A DNA stretch of 64,000 bases from an uncultured Acidobacteriia bacterium. Lineage in GTDB: Bacteria; Acidobacteriota; Terriglobia; Bryobacterales; Bryobacteraceae. Location of the stretch: the NCBI GenBank assembly GCA_903851195.1, contig CAINNJ010000025.1, forward strand, positions 1-64,000, given 5' to 3'. The translations under genes and the position numbers were made by a program. Shown piece after piece: positions 14,596 through 22,716 of this stretch; positions within the stretch are counted from its first letter, which is position 1, and each line of letters begins with the position of its first letter. Below the pieces are notes generated by a model, which was not told the DNA's origin, did no database searches, and saw only the letters and a program-made list of their open reading frames with translations.

Positions 14596-15375
14596 GTGCC
14601 TGAACCTACAGCAGCGCTCACTTACTTCGCCGACGCGATCTCGCGGCTCGAACAACTGCGGCGCACACAAACCGGGAATATCCAGAAGGCCGCGGATCTT
14701 TGCGCGGACCGCATCTCGAAGGGCGGACTCGTGTTCCTCTTCGGCAACGGCCACTCGCGGATGATGTGCGAGGAGATGACGCCGCGACAGGGCTGTTTCC
14801 CCGGCTTCGTCGCACTGGTGGAACTGGCGCTTTCAAATCACGCCAATATCGTGGGCGCGAACGGACTGCGCGCGCCGCTTTATCTGGAGGGCTATGAGGG
14901 CTATTCGGAACAGATTCTGCGCGGGTACAAGTTCGGCCCGCACGATGCGTTTATCGTGATTTCGACCAGCGGCATCCGGCCGGTGATTGTGGAGATGGCG
15001 ATGGGGGCGCAGAAGCGCGGGATGCCGGTGATCGGCATCGTTTCGAAGGCGCATTGCGAGGTGGCGAAGGCGGCGCACTCGACGGGGAAGAAGCTGATCG
15101 ACTGCGCGGATATTGTGATCGACAACCAGTGCCCTCCGGGCGACTGCGTACTGGAACTGGAAGGTCTGGAATGGCGGACCGGGCCGGTTTCGACGGTGAC
15201 GGGCGCGACGATTATCAATATGATCCGGTGCGCGACGGCGGAGGGTTTGCTGGCGCGCGGGATGAAGCCGGTGCTGCTGCCCAGTCATCAGTTCGTGGGG
15301 AATACGGGGGCGGCGGCGCAGTTGGAAGAGTTCTACGAGGCGTATAGGAAAAGCCTGCGGCATTTGTTTGAGTAG
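14596..15375 (+). CDS. SIS-domain sugar isomerase family protein
   Basis: Starting at GTG 14596 the protein is 259 residues. LVFLFGNGHSRMMCEEM is the phosphosugar-binding loop of SIS domains (compare GNGGS in GmhA), and AFIVISTSGIRPVIVEMAMGAQKRGMPVIGIV contains the second Ser/Thr motif. It most resembles stand-alone sugar-isomerase-domain proteins of unknown substrate. It leads a five-gene run in which each gene touches or overlaps the next, so it probably handles a phosphorylated sugar in that pathway. The upstream GTG choice is supported by the first residues preceding a normal helix (LTYFADAISRLEQL). Several Cys residues (NQCPPGDC) are unusual. Confidence 0.78.
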   Translation: MPEPTAALTYFADAISRLEQLRRTQTGNIQKAADLCADRISKGGLVFLFGNGHSRMMCEEMTPRQGCFPGFVALVELALSNHANIVGANGLRAPLYLEGYEGYSEQILRGYKFGPHDAFIVISTSGIRPVIVEMAMGAQKRGMPVIGIVSKAHCEVAKAAHSTGKKLIDCADIVIDNQCPPGDCVLELEGLEWRTGPVSTVTGATIINMIRCATAEGLLARGMKPVLLPSHQFVGNTGAAAQLEEFYEAYRKSLRHLFE

Positions 15376-15379
15376 GGGT

Positions 15380-15407
15380 GTTCGAGCAGGCGAGTTCGAG
15401 CAGGCGA
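15380..15407 (+). repeat. 14-bp tandem duplication before the SDR start codon
   Basis: gttcgagcaggcga occurs twice head to tail (15380-15393, 15394-15407), the second copy ending at the A of the ATG. Each copy carries a GAGCAGG sequence that could serve as ribosome-binding site, so the duplication doubles the initiation signal. Confidence 0.85.
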
Positions 15408-16156
15408 TGAGGGAAGTTCTGCTGGTGACCGGTTCATCGGGGATTGCGGCGGCTACGGCGCGGTTATGGCCGGACGGGCAGCCCGTGTTCATCGTGGGGT
15501 CGGATGCGGCTGGGTGTGAAGCGCTGGCCGCGGAGTTGCCGGAGGCCGCGTACTTCGTCAGCGATGTGCGCGACGAGATGGGGGTGCGGGCGGCGGTGCA
15601 GAGTTGTCTGGAACGCTTCGGGCGGATCGACGCGCTTTTTAATGTGGCCGGGATCAGTGCGCGTTCGCGCGGGGATGGTCCGCTGCATGAGTGCAGTTCG
15701 GAGGGGTGGGATGCGGCGATGGATGTGAACGCCAAGGGCACCTTTCTGATGTGCCGGGAAGTGTTGCGGGCATGGATGGAGTCGGGTCGGCGCGGCGCGA
15801 TTCTGAATACCGGGAGTGTGCTGGCGCGGCATCCGGAGCCGCGATATTTTTCGACCGCCGGTTATGCGGCCAGCAAGGGCGCGATTGAAGCGATGAGTCT
15901 GGCGGCGGCGGCTTATTATGCGCCTCACGGGATCCGGATCAATGTGCTGGCGCCGGGGCTGGTGAAGACGCCGATGAGCGAGCGGGCGCAGGGGAATCCG
16001 GAGATTCTGGAGTTCGTGAAACAGAAGCAGCCTCTCACGCAGAGTATGCTCAGCGCAGAGGACATCGCCCGGATGGCGGTGTTCCTGCTGCGGCGGGATT
16101 CGGGCGCGGTTACGGGACAGGTGATCACAGTGGACGGAGGCTGGTCAGTCGCATGA
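15407..16156 (+). CDS. Short-chain dehydrogenase/reductase
   Basis: A 249-residue SDR. The cofactor loop TGSSGIAAATA is a shortened form of TGxxxGIG; NVAGISA corresponds to NNAG; the catalytic Ser (NTGSVLA) and Tyr-Lys (YAASKGA) are present, as is NVLAPGLVKTPM; the C-terminus DIARMAVFLLRRDSGAVTGQVITVDGGW is fully typical. It should oxidise or reduce a hydroxyl or keto group with NAD(P). It lies 31 bases after the SIS gene and overlaps the Gfo/Idh/MocA gene by 4 bases, so its substrate is probably the sugar-like intermediate of this operon. The start at ATG 15407 avoids an implausible upstream extension. Confidence 0.88.
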   Translation: MREVLLVTGSSGIAAATARLWPDGQPVFIVGSDAAGCEALAAELPEAAYFVSDVRDEMGVRAAVQSCLERFGRIDALFNVAGISARSRGDGPLHECSSEGWDAAMDVNAKGTFLMCREVLRAWMESGRRGAILNTGSVLARHPEPRYFSTAGYAASKGAIEAMSLAAAAYYAPHGIRINVLAPGLVKTPMSERAQGNPEILEFVKQKQPLTQSMLSAEDIARMAVFLLRRDSGAVTGQVITVDGGWSVA

Positions 16157-17190
16157 AAACAGTTCGGATCGGAATGCTCGGCTCGGGGTTCGTGGCCGAT
16201 TTTTATATGCAGGGGCTGGCGAATGTGAGGGATCACGAGGTGGTGATCAACTACTCGCGTTCCATGGACCGCGCGCGGCAGTTCGCGGAGCGGTGGGGAA
16301 TTCCGTCGTACACCAACGCGCAGCAGGTGATTACGCGGGACGACATCGATCTGTTCATCATCGCGCTGCCGAATGAGGAGCATTTGCCGGTGTCGCTGGC
16401 GCTTTCGGCGGCGCGGCGAAATCAGGTCTGCACGAAGCCTCTGGGGCGCAATGCGGCGGAGGCGCGGCTGATGTATGAGGCGGCGCGCGATTCGGGCGCG
16501 ATCCACGGGTATGCGGAGACGGAAGTGTTCGCGCCGGCGGTGGTGAAGGCGAAGGCGACCATCGACAGCGGCGGCGTGGGCAAGGTGCTGTGGGTGCGTT
16601 CGCGGGAGAGCCACAGCGGGCCGCACAGCCCGCATTTCTGGGACGTGGATAACACGGGCGGCGGCGCGCTGAACGATCTGGGATGCCATTGCATCGAGGC
16701 CGCGCGGTACTTCTTCGGCAAGCAGGACCGCGTGACCGAGGTGATGGCGTGGGGCGCGAATCTGATGCACAAGAACAAAACGAAGGGCGAGGACAACGCG
16801 CTGCTGCTGCTGCAGATGGCGAGCGGCGGCGTGGCGCATTGCGAACTGTCCTGGACCACGCTGGGCGGCCTCGATCTGCGCAATGAGATCCACGGAAGCG
16901 AGGGGTCGATCTTCACGGATGTGACGCGGCAGACGCCGGTGTCGACGTTCACGAAGAAATCGAGCGGGTATGTGATCGAGAAGGCGGATATCGATTTCGG
17001 GTGGACGCGGCCGCTGCCGGAAGAGGCGTTCGCGTACGGGTATCAGGGCGAGATGAAGCACTTCGTGGAGTGCGTGCGGGACGGGGTGCCGCCGCGCGAG
17101 ACTTACGAGGACGGGTATGTGGTGAATTCGATTCTGGATGCGGGTTATCGATCGATGAAGGAGCACCGATGGGTCGACGTGACTTACTGA
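16153..17190 (+). CDS. Gfo/Idh/MocA family oxidoreductase
   Basis: A 345-residue protein with an N-terminal Rossmann fold (IGMLGSGFVADFYMQGL, GxGxxA type). The family EKP motif reads TKP here (VCTKPLGRNAAEA). The C-terminal domain has the FWDVDNTGGGALNDLGCHCIEAARYFFG block with the conserved D...H catalytic region. Members act on sugars, inositols or dehydro-sugars with NAD(P). It overlaps the SDR upstream by 4 bases and the MetE-like gene downstream by 22 bases, so it belongs to the same pathway. Extra Cys/His residues (GCHC) are noted but not interpreted. Confidence 0.87.
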   Translation: MKTVRIGMLGSGFVADFYMQGLANVRDHEVVINYSRSMDRARQFAERWGIPSYTNAQQVITRDDIDLFIIALPNEEHLPVSLALSAARRNQVCTKPLGRNAAEARLMYEAARDSGAIHGYAETEVFAPAVVKAKATIDSGGVGKVLWVRSRESHSGPHSPHFWDVDNTGGGALNDLGCHCIEAARYFFGKQDRVTEVMAWGANLMHKNKTKGEDNALLLLQMASGGVAHCELSWTTLGGLDLRNEIHGSEGSIFTDVTRQTPVSTFTKKSSGYVIEKADIDFGWTRPLPEEAFAYGYQGEMKHFVECVRDGVPPRETYEDGYVVNSILDAGYRSMKEHRWVDVTY

Positions 17191-18179
17191 CTACCGTGAT
17201 CGGCAGCTATCCGTTTCCGGGCTGGCTGGAGTATGCGACCGGTCACCTGGAGGAGTTCGGCGAGGCCGATATCGAAGAGATGCGGAACGATGCGGTGATC
17301 TCGGCGGTGCACGATCAGCTGGCGGCGGGGCTGGATGTGATCACCGACGGGGAGCAGACGCGGTACGACTTTAATTTGTCGTTCTACGGGCGCCTCGAAG
17401 GGATCAGCGGCAAGCCGTTTTCGCCGCGGCGGTTCGGGCCGCCGGCGCATGACCAGCGCGGCAAGTATGCGGTCACGGGGCCGATCCGTTCGGAGCATGG
17501 GCTGGGGGCAGTGGCGGAGTTTCGCCGGCTGGTGCAGATCGCGGGCACGGCGGGGCCGGTGCTGAAGGCGAGCGTGCCGGGGCCTTACACGCTGAGCGGA
17601 CGGATCGACGCGCCGGACCGGTGGAAGATCACGGAGCAACTGCTGCCGGTGGTGCAGCGCGAACTGGAAGCGCTGGTGGCGGCGGGGTGCACGGAGATCA
17701 CGCTCGATGAGCCGTCGATGAGTTGTTATGCGCATCGCGAGGACCCGCGGCGGTTTGTCGAGATCTTCAATGAGACGGTGCGGCCGGTGCGGGGATTGTG
17801 CAGGCTCTCGACGCATCTGTGTTTCGGGAATTACAAGGGGCGAGCGGTGGGGCCGCGGCAGTATGCGCCTTTATTTCCGGCGTTTCTGGGGCTGACGGTG
17901 GATGAGATCCATCTGGAGATGGCGAGCCGGGAGTTTTCGGAGCTCGAGTTAATCCGGCCGATTGCGGAGCGCGGGATCGATGTGGCGCTGGGGGTGATCG
18001 ATGTGAAGAGTTATTACATCGAGACGCCGGACGACGTGGCGAAGCGGGTGGCGCGGTGTCTGGAGTTCGCGCCGGCGAACCAGCTGGCCTTCGCGCCGGA
18101 CTGCGGGTTGAGCCAGACGGCACGTTGGGCAGCGCGGCAGAAGCTGAATAATATGGTGGCGGGAGTGCGCCAGGTTTGA
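17169..18179 (+). CDS. Cobalamin-independent methionine synthase (MetE C-terminal domain) family protein
   Basis: Starting at ATG 17169 the product is about 336 residues, the size of a single MetE catalytic barrel. LLTTVIGSYPFPGWL is the opening motif; DVITDGEQTR and ITLDEPSMSCY follow. THLCFGN provides His216 and Cys218, with Glu250 and Cys312 (FAPDCGLSQTAR) completing a zinc site spaced as in MetE. Such short MetE-like proteins transfer methyl groups or cleave C-S or C-O bonds on diverse substrates and need not make methionine. Its place between a Gfo/Idh/MocA enzyme and a UlaG-like lactonase suggests methyl removal or transfer on a sugar-like compound, which is inference. Confidence 0.8.
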   Translation: MGRRDLLTTVIGSYPFPGWLEYATGHLEEFGEADIEEMRNDAVISAVHDQLAAGLDVITDGEQTRYDFNLSFYGRLEGISGKPFSPRRFGPPAHDQRGKYAVTGPIRSEHGLGAVAEFRRLVQIAGTAGPVLKASVPGPYTLSGRIDAPDRWKITEQLLPVVQRELEALVAAGCTEITLDEPSMSCYAHREDPRRFVEIFNETVRPVRGLCRLSTHLCFGNYKGRAVGPRQYAPLFPAFLGLTVDEIHLEMASREFSELELIRPIAERGIDVALGVIDVKSYYIETPDDVAKRVARCLEFAPANQLAFAPDCGLSQTARWAARQKLNNMVAGVRQV

Positions 18180-18970
18180 CGGGGCTATTAGAGGATATTG
18201 AGCGGTCGAATGTCCGGGACGGCGGCTTTCGGCTCTGGTGGCTGGGGCAGAGCGGTTTTCTGCTGCAGTGGGAGGGCGTGCATGTCCTGCTGGATCCGTA
18301 TCTTTCGGATTCGCTGACGCGTAAGTACGCGGCGACGGATAAACCGCATATCCGGATGACGCCGATTCCGATCGAGCCGGCGCAACTGGCATTCGTGGAT
18401 GTGGTGACTTCGAGCCATAATCATACGGATCATCTGGATGCCGAGACGCTGATCCCGTTGCTCGGGCGCGCGGGTTTAGTGATTCCGGAGGTCAATCGGG
18501 CGTTCGTTGCGGAACGGTTGGGGATCGATCCGGCGATGCCGGTGGGACTGGCGGATGGGCAGAGCGTGGAATTACATGGAGTTCGGTTTACCGGTGTGAT
18601 GTCCGCGCATGAGGAGCCGAAGCCCGAGTATCTGGGCTACGTGCTGCAGTTCGGCGGCTGGACCGTGTATCACAGCGGCGACACCATTCGGTATGACGGG
18701 ATGGCGGAGAAGCTGGCGCCGTTCGGGATCGATGTCGCACTGCTGCCGATCAACGGGCGCGGGCCGGAGCGGCGGGTGGCGGGGAATCTTTGGGGGCGCG
18801 AGGCCGCGCAACTGGCGCACGACATCGGCGCGAAGACGGTGATCCCCTGCCACTACGAGATGTTTACGTTCAATACGGCTCCGCCGGACGAATTCATCGC
18901 GGCGTGCGAGGCGCTGGGCCAGGCCTTCCACGTGATGCCGTGCGGCGGGCGCTACTGCACTTTGAGGTAA
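18176..18970 (+). CDS. UlaG-like metallo-beta-lactamase-fold hydrolase
   Basis: A 264-residue protein from a TTG overlapping the previous stop (TTGA). GFRLWWLGQSGFLLQW is the start of UlaG-type MBL proteins; SSHNHTDHLD (81-88) is the HxHxDH metal motif; SAHEEPKPEYLGYVL, VYHSGDT and IPCHYEMFTFNTAPPDEF provide the remaining His/Asp ligands and the UlaG-specific tail. UlaG opens L-ascorbate-6-phosphate lactone, and relatives hydrolyse other lactones or phosphodiesters. It is the last gene of the five-gene run and overlaps the convergent TolC gene by 19 bases at the 3' ends. Confidence 0.83.
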   Translation: MTGLLEDIERSNVRDGGFRLWWLGQSGFLLQWEGVHVLLDPYLSDSLTRKYAATDKPHIRMTPIPIEPAQLAFVDVVTSSHNHTDHLDAETLIPLLGRAGLVIPEVNRAFVAERLGIDPAMPVGLADGQSVELHGVRFTGVMSAHEEPKPEYLGYVLQFGGWTVYHSGDTIRYDGMAEKLAPFGIDVALLPINGRGPERRVAGNLWGREAAQLAHDIGAKTVIPCHYEMFTFNTAPPDEFIAACEALGQAFHVMPCGGRYCTLR

Positions 18971-20457
18971 TCCGGCAGCCGCTGTTCCGCGTTGCCGAGA
19001 GCGCGCGCGAGACTGAGCTTGGCGAGGTTGTGGGCGAAGAGCGCGGTGATGGCGTCGAGATCGGAAGAGGCGACGGCTTCCACGGCCTGGGTGACTTCGA
19101 CGGAATCGGAGATGCCGGCTTCGAACTTTTCGCGGGTGAGCCGGAGGGTTTCTTTCGCGACATCCTGGTTGTTCTTCGCGAGCTCGAGCTGGCTGGTGGC
19201 GGCGGTGAGGTCGAGGAACGCATTGCGGATGTCGCTCTCGATGCGGCCGCGGATGTCTTCGGCTTCGGCGCGGCGCTGGTCCAGAGTGGCGTCGGCCTGC
19301 GCGATGTCGCCGGCGGCGCGTCCGCCCTGCCAGATGGGAATACGGATGGTGCCGACGACGGTGTAGGTGTGTTCCGCCTGGGTGAAGCGCGGGCCGATTT
19401 CGCCGATATCGGCGGAAAGCGCGAGCGAGGGCAGGCGTTCGGCGCGGGCGGCGGTGCGGGCGCGGGCTGCGGCGCGGACCTGGGATTCGGCCGATTTCAG
19501 ATCGGCGCGGGCTTCGAGGGCCTGCTTCACGGCATCGTCAACGGCCAGCGGCGGGGGCGCGGAGAAGGCGATGGTGTCGGTGATGTCGTAGTTGTTGTTG
19601 GCCGGCAAGCCGGTGAGGCGGGCGAGGTTGATCTTCTGGCGCGCGAGATCATTTTCCAGCGTGGCCAGGCGCTGTTGCTGCGTCTGCTGCTGGACGAGGC
19701 TGCGGTTGACGTCAATCTGCGCGAGGAGCCCGGCCTGGCGGCGCTGCAGGGTTTGGGAGTAGACGGCCTTCGCGGTTTCCAGCTGGACGCGGGCGGATTC
19801 GACCCGCGCACGGGCCGCGATCACCTGCAGATACGCGCCGCCGGTGGCGAGGACGACGATGTCGCGGGAATCCTGCACGGCCTGTTCGTTCGCCTTGACG
19901 ATCTCCTGGCTGGCGCGGTGGTTGTTGAGCGCTGTGAGATCCACCAGATTCTGGGTGAGCGTGGCGCGCACGTCGAAGTAGTTGATGGGGCCGACGACGG
20001 CGGGCAGAAACGGCACTCGGATGCCGAGGGCCTGGAGATCCTGCGTGAGATAGTTTTCGCGCACCGTGCCATTCAGATTGGGCATCAGCGCGCTGCGTGA
20101 GACGCGTTCCTGGCCGCGCGCCTGGCGGACGGCTTGCGCGAGGCCGACGGCGCCGAGGTTGTGCGCGAGAGCGCGGTCCACGGCTTCTTTGAGGGACAAT
20201 TTGCCGGAGAACGGCGCGGAGGACACGCTGCTGTTGCTGCCGGCGTAGGGGCCCTGGACCTGAATGTTCGTGTTCAGGGTGTTGACGGAAGTGGTGGTTC
20301 CGCCGAGCGGCGTTTGCGTGGCTGTGACGGAGCCCGAGGCGCCGCTGCGGCCGGAAAGAGGCAACTGCACGGCCGAGGATCCGCCGCCGCCCGAGGGCGC
20401 ACCGCCCAACTGAGCAAAGGCCGGAAAAGCAATCAGAATAAAGAAGAATTTGCGCAT
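18952..20457 (-). CDS. TolC-family outer-membrane efflux protein
   Basis: A 501-residue protein with signal peptide (MRKFFFILIAFPAFAQ). A Gly/Ser/Gln-rich low-complexity stretch (about 20-75) precedes the duplicated outer-membrane efflux domain: LSLKEAVDRALAHNLG, long coiled-coil helices (ARVESARVQLETAKAVYSQTLQRRQAG) and LALSADIGEIGPRF strands. It starts 4 bases after the stop of the last permease, so it completes the upstream Ybh-like ABC pump by providing the outer-membrane channel. It ends in a convergent overlap with the UlaG-like gene. Confidence 0.87.
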   Translation of the reverse strand: MRKFFFILIAFPAFAQLGGAPSGGGGSSAVQLPLSGRSGASGSVTATQTPLGGTTTSVNTLNTNIQVQGPYAGSNSSVSSAPFSGKLSLKEAVDRALAHNLGAVGLAQAVRQARGQERVSRSALMPNLNGTVRENYLTQDLQALGIRVPFLPAVVGPINYFDVRATLTQNLVDLTALNNHRASQEIVKANEQAVQDSRDIVVLATGGAYLQVIAARARVESARVQLETAKAVYSQTLQRRQAGLLAQIDVNRSLVQQQTQQQRLATLENDLARQKINLARLTGLPANNNYDITDTIAFSAPPPLAVDDAVKQALEARADLKSAESQVRAAARARTAARAERLPSLALSADIGEIGPRFTQAEHTYTVVGTIRIPIWQGGRAAGDIAQADATLDQRRAEAEDIRGRIESDIRNAFLDLTAATSQLELAKNNQDVAKETLRLTREKFEAGISDSVEVTQAVEAVASSDLDAITALFAHNLAKLSLARALGNAEQRLPDYLKVQ

Positions 20458-20461
20458 GTAT

Positions 20462-21607
20462 TTAGCCCAACTGCTTTCGGAATCTCCAGACGCTGAAGGA
20501 AAGCATGACGACGGTAAAGACGATAAGCACCAGAAAATTCGGCCAGAGAGTTTCGAGTCCGCTGCCTTTCAGCAGCACCGCGCGGGTGATGATGCCGAAG
20601 TGCCGCAGGGGGTTGATCAGAGTTACCGGTTGCAGCCAGTGCGGCATGGCTTCGACGGGCGTGAGCGATCCCGATAAAACGGAGAGCGGCGGGTTGACGA
20701 AAAAGCTCATCAGCTGCGCCTGCTGGGCGGAGCGGGTGAAGGTGGCGATCACGGTGCCGATCCCGATGCCGCAGAGGACGCACAGCGCCGCGCCCGCTTC
20801 CACCAGCAGCAGGTTGCCGCGGAAGGGCACGCCGAAGACGAAGCGGATCAGGGTGGTGGCGAGCAGGATCATCCAGCAGAGCAGCAGAAAGAGCGGCGCG
20901 ATCTTGGCGACGATGATCTCGGTGGTGCTGGCCGGGGTCATCAGGAGCTGTTCGATGGTGCCGGCCTCGCGTTCCTTGATCATGGAAGCCGAGGAGATAA
21001 GGGAGCCGTTCAGCATCAGCAGCACGCCGAAGGTGCCGGTGACGATGAACCAGGTGGAGACCAGGCCGGGATTGAACAGGAAGGCTGGATGGAGGATGAT
21101 CCGTCCCTTCGGCTTCATAGGCGGAGCGGACGTTCGCACGATCTGTGCGTGCAGATTCCAGTTCTGCAGCACGCCTTCGGAGTAGCCCTGCGCGATGGCG
21201 GCGGTGTTGGCGTTCATGGCGTTCAACAGGATCTGGACGGTGGACTGGCGGCCGCGGGAGAGGTCGCGCTGGAAATCGACGGGGATGACGAGCCCGGCGT
21301 CGATCTTGCCCTGAGAGATGGCTTCGCCGAGCTGGTTCACGGAAAGGTAGGAACCGCCGAGGACGAAGGCGCCGCTTTCGGTCATGTTCGAGATGAGATC
21401 CCGGCTTTGCAGGGTGTGGTCGAGATCGACGATGCCGAGGTGCAGGTGGTCGATGGTGGCATTCAGGGCGAAGCCGAAGAGCAGCAACTGCAGCGTGGGC
21501 GGGATGACGAGGGAGATGGCCAGGCGCCGGTCGCGGCGGATCTGGTTGAACTCCTTGCCCATGAGCGCGCCCAGGCGGACGCCGAAGAGTTTACTGAGGA
21601 TACTCAT
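20462..21607 (-). CDS. ABC-2 type permease (YbhR/YbhS-like)
   Basis: The ATG at 21607 gives about 381 residues. One N-terminal helix (RRDRRLAISLVIPPTLQLLLFGFAL) is followed by a large extracytoplasmic domain (LGIVDLDHTLQSRDLI through IILHPAFLFNPGLVSTWFIVTG) and five more helices, with the ABC-2 motif IKEREAGTIEQLLMTPAST at the coupling region. It overlaps the preceding permease gene by ATGA. The two permeases with the double ATPase and adaptor form an inner-membrane exporter like E. coli YbhFSR. Confidence 0.87.
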   Translation of the reverse strand: MSILSKLFGVRLGALMGKEFNQIRRDRRLAISLVIPPTLQLLLFGFALNATIDHLHLGIVDLDHTLQSRDLISNMTESGAFVLGGSYLSVNQLGEAISQGKIDAGLVIPVDFQRDLSRGRQSTVQILLNAMNANTAAIAQGYSEGVLQNWNLHAQIVRTSAPPMKPKGRIILHPAFLFNPGLVSTWFIVTGTFGVLLMLNGSLISSASMIKEREAGTIEQLLMTPASTTEIIVAKIAPLFLLLCWMILLATTLIRFVFGVPFRGNLLLVEAGAALCVLCGIGIGTVIATFTRSAQQAQLMSFFVNPPLSVLSGSLTPVEAMPHWLQPVTLINPLRHFGIITRAVLLKGSGLETLWPNFLVLIVFTVVMLSFSVWRFRKQLG

Positions 21608-22716
21608 GCGCTTAACTGCATCCTCCGCATTCTTTTCCAGGCCATGAAGTAGAAGAACGATCCGATCAGGCCAATCATGAGGACGTTGAACCACATGGCG
21701 GGCCAGCCGCCGCCCTGGAGCAGCGCGTCGCGGACGATTTCGATGTAATAACGTCCCCAGACGATGCCGGAGACCCAGCGCAGCCCGGGGGGAATGTTCT
21801 GGACCGGGAAGATGAGTCCGGAAAGGAGAAAGACGAGCAGGAAGCCGCCCAGCGCGACGGCCTGAATGGCGGCGGCCTGACTCGGGATGGCCGCGCCGAG
21901 CATGGTGCCGAAGGAGGCCACGCAGAAGGTATAGAGCACGGTGGCGACGAGGAGCGGCGTGGGGTCGCCCACGATGGTAAGTCCGAACCAGGTATAGAGG
22001 AGGATCATCATGAGGAGCCACTCGGCGAAGGCGATCAGCATGAAGGCGAGGATTTTGCCGAGGAGGAATTCATGCGCCGAGATGCTGGAGACGTAGACCT
22101 GCAGGATGGTTTTCTGTTCGCCCTCCTTCGACATGGCGAGCGCGGCGAGGAGCGGCGGGAACATGGAGATGCCGAGGACGAAGATACCGGGGCCGTAGAA
22201 CTTTTTCGATTCGCGGCCGGGGTTGTACCAGAGGCGGATTTCGGCTTTGACGGAAGCGGGCCGGGTGGCGCCGCCCCCGTCATCCCGGTTCATATACGCG
22301 GCGACAATTTCGCCGGCGTAGCCTTGCACCAGTTTCGCGGTATTGGCGTCGGTGGCGTCGATCATCAGCTGGGTTTCGGTGTTTACGCCGCGGGCGAGGT
22401 CACGTCCAAAGTGCTGCGGAATGATGAGCACCGCTCTGGCCTGATTGGCCACGAATGCCTGGACGGGGGGGCGATCGACGGGCCAGGCCACCACGTGGAA
22501 GGTCTGCGAGGCGCGGAAAGCGTCGATGAACTCGCGGGAAGCGGAGGAGTCGTCAAGATCCTGCACGACGATGGGCAGGGCGGTGACCGTGAGCGAAATC
22601 GCCGTGCCGAGCAGCAGCAGCAGGCACATGGGCAGGATCAGCGCCAGCGTGACGGCCAGGCGGTCCCGGGTAATCTGCGTCAGTTCTTTGGTGGTTTGGG
22701 CGAAAATACGGCGCAT
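21604..22716 (-). CDS. ABC-2 type permease (YbhS/YbhR-like)
   Basis: A 370-residue permease with the same plan as its neighbour: RDRLAVTLALILPMCLLLLLGTAISL helix, an extracytoplasmic domain (VVQDLDDSSASREFIDAF), the coupling segment MSKEGEQKTILQVYVSSISAHEFLLGK, and C-terminal helices ending WKRMRRMQLSA. It directly follows the ATPase gene with no spacing (22716/22717) and overlaps the next permease gene. It should pair with the other permease as a heterodimer. Confidence 0.87.
   Translation of the reverse strand: MRRIFAQTTKELTQITRDRLAVTLALILPMCLLLLLGTAISLTVTALPIVVQDLDDSSASREFIDAFRASQTFHVVAWPVDRPPVQAFVANQARAVLIIPQHFGRDLARGVNTETQLMIDATDANTAKLVQGYAGEIVAAYMNRDDGGGATRPASVKAEIRLWYNPGRESKKFYGPGIFVLGISMFPPLLAALAMSKEGEQKTILQVYVSSISAHEFLLGKILAFMLIAFAEWLLMMILLYTWFGLTIVGDPTPLLVATVLYTFCVASFGTMLGAAIPSQAAAIQAVALGGFLLVFLLSGLIFPVQNIPPGLRWVSGIVWGRYYIEIVRDALLQGGGWPAMWFNVLMIGLIGSFFYFMAWKRMRRMQLSA

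Noticed and set aside
17169-18179. Housekeeping methionine synthase MetE
   Set aside because: It has only the catalytic barrel, less than half of MetE length, and lies in a sugar-type operon with no methionine genes or S-box-like leader.
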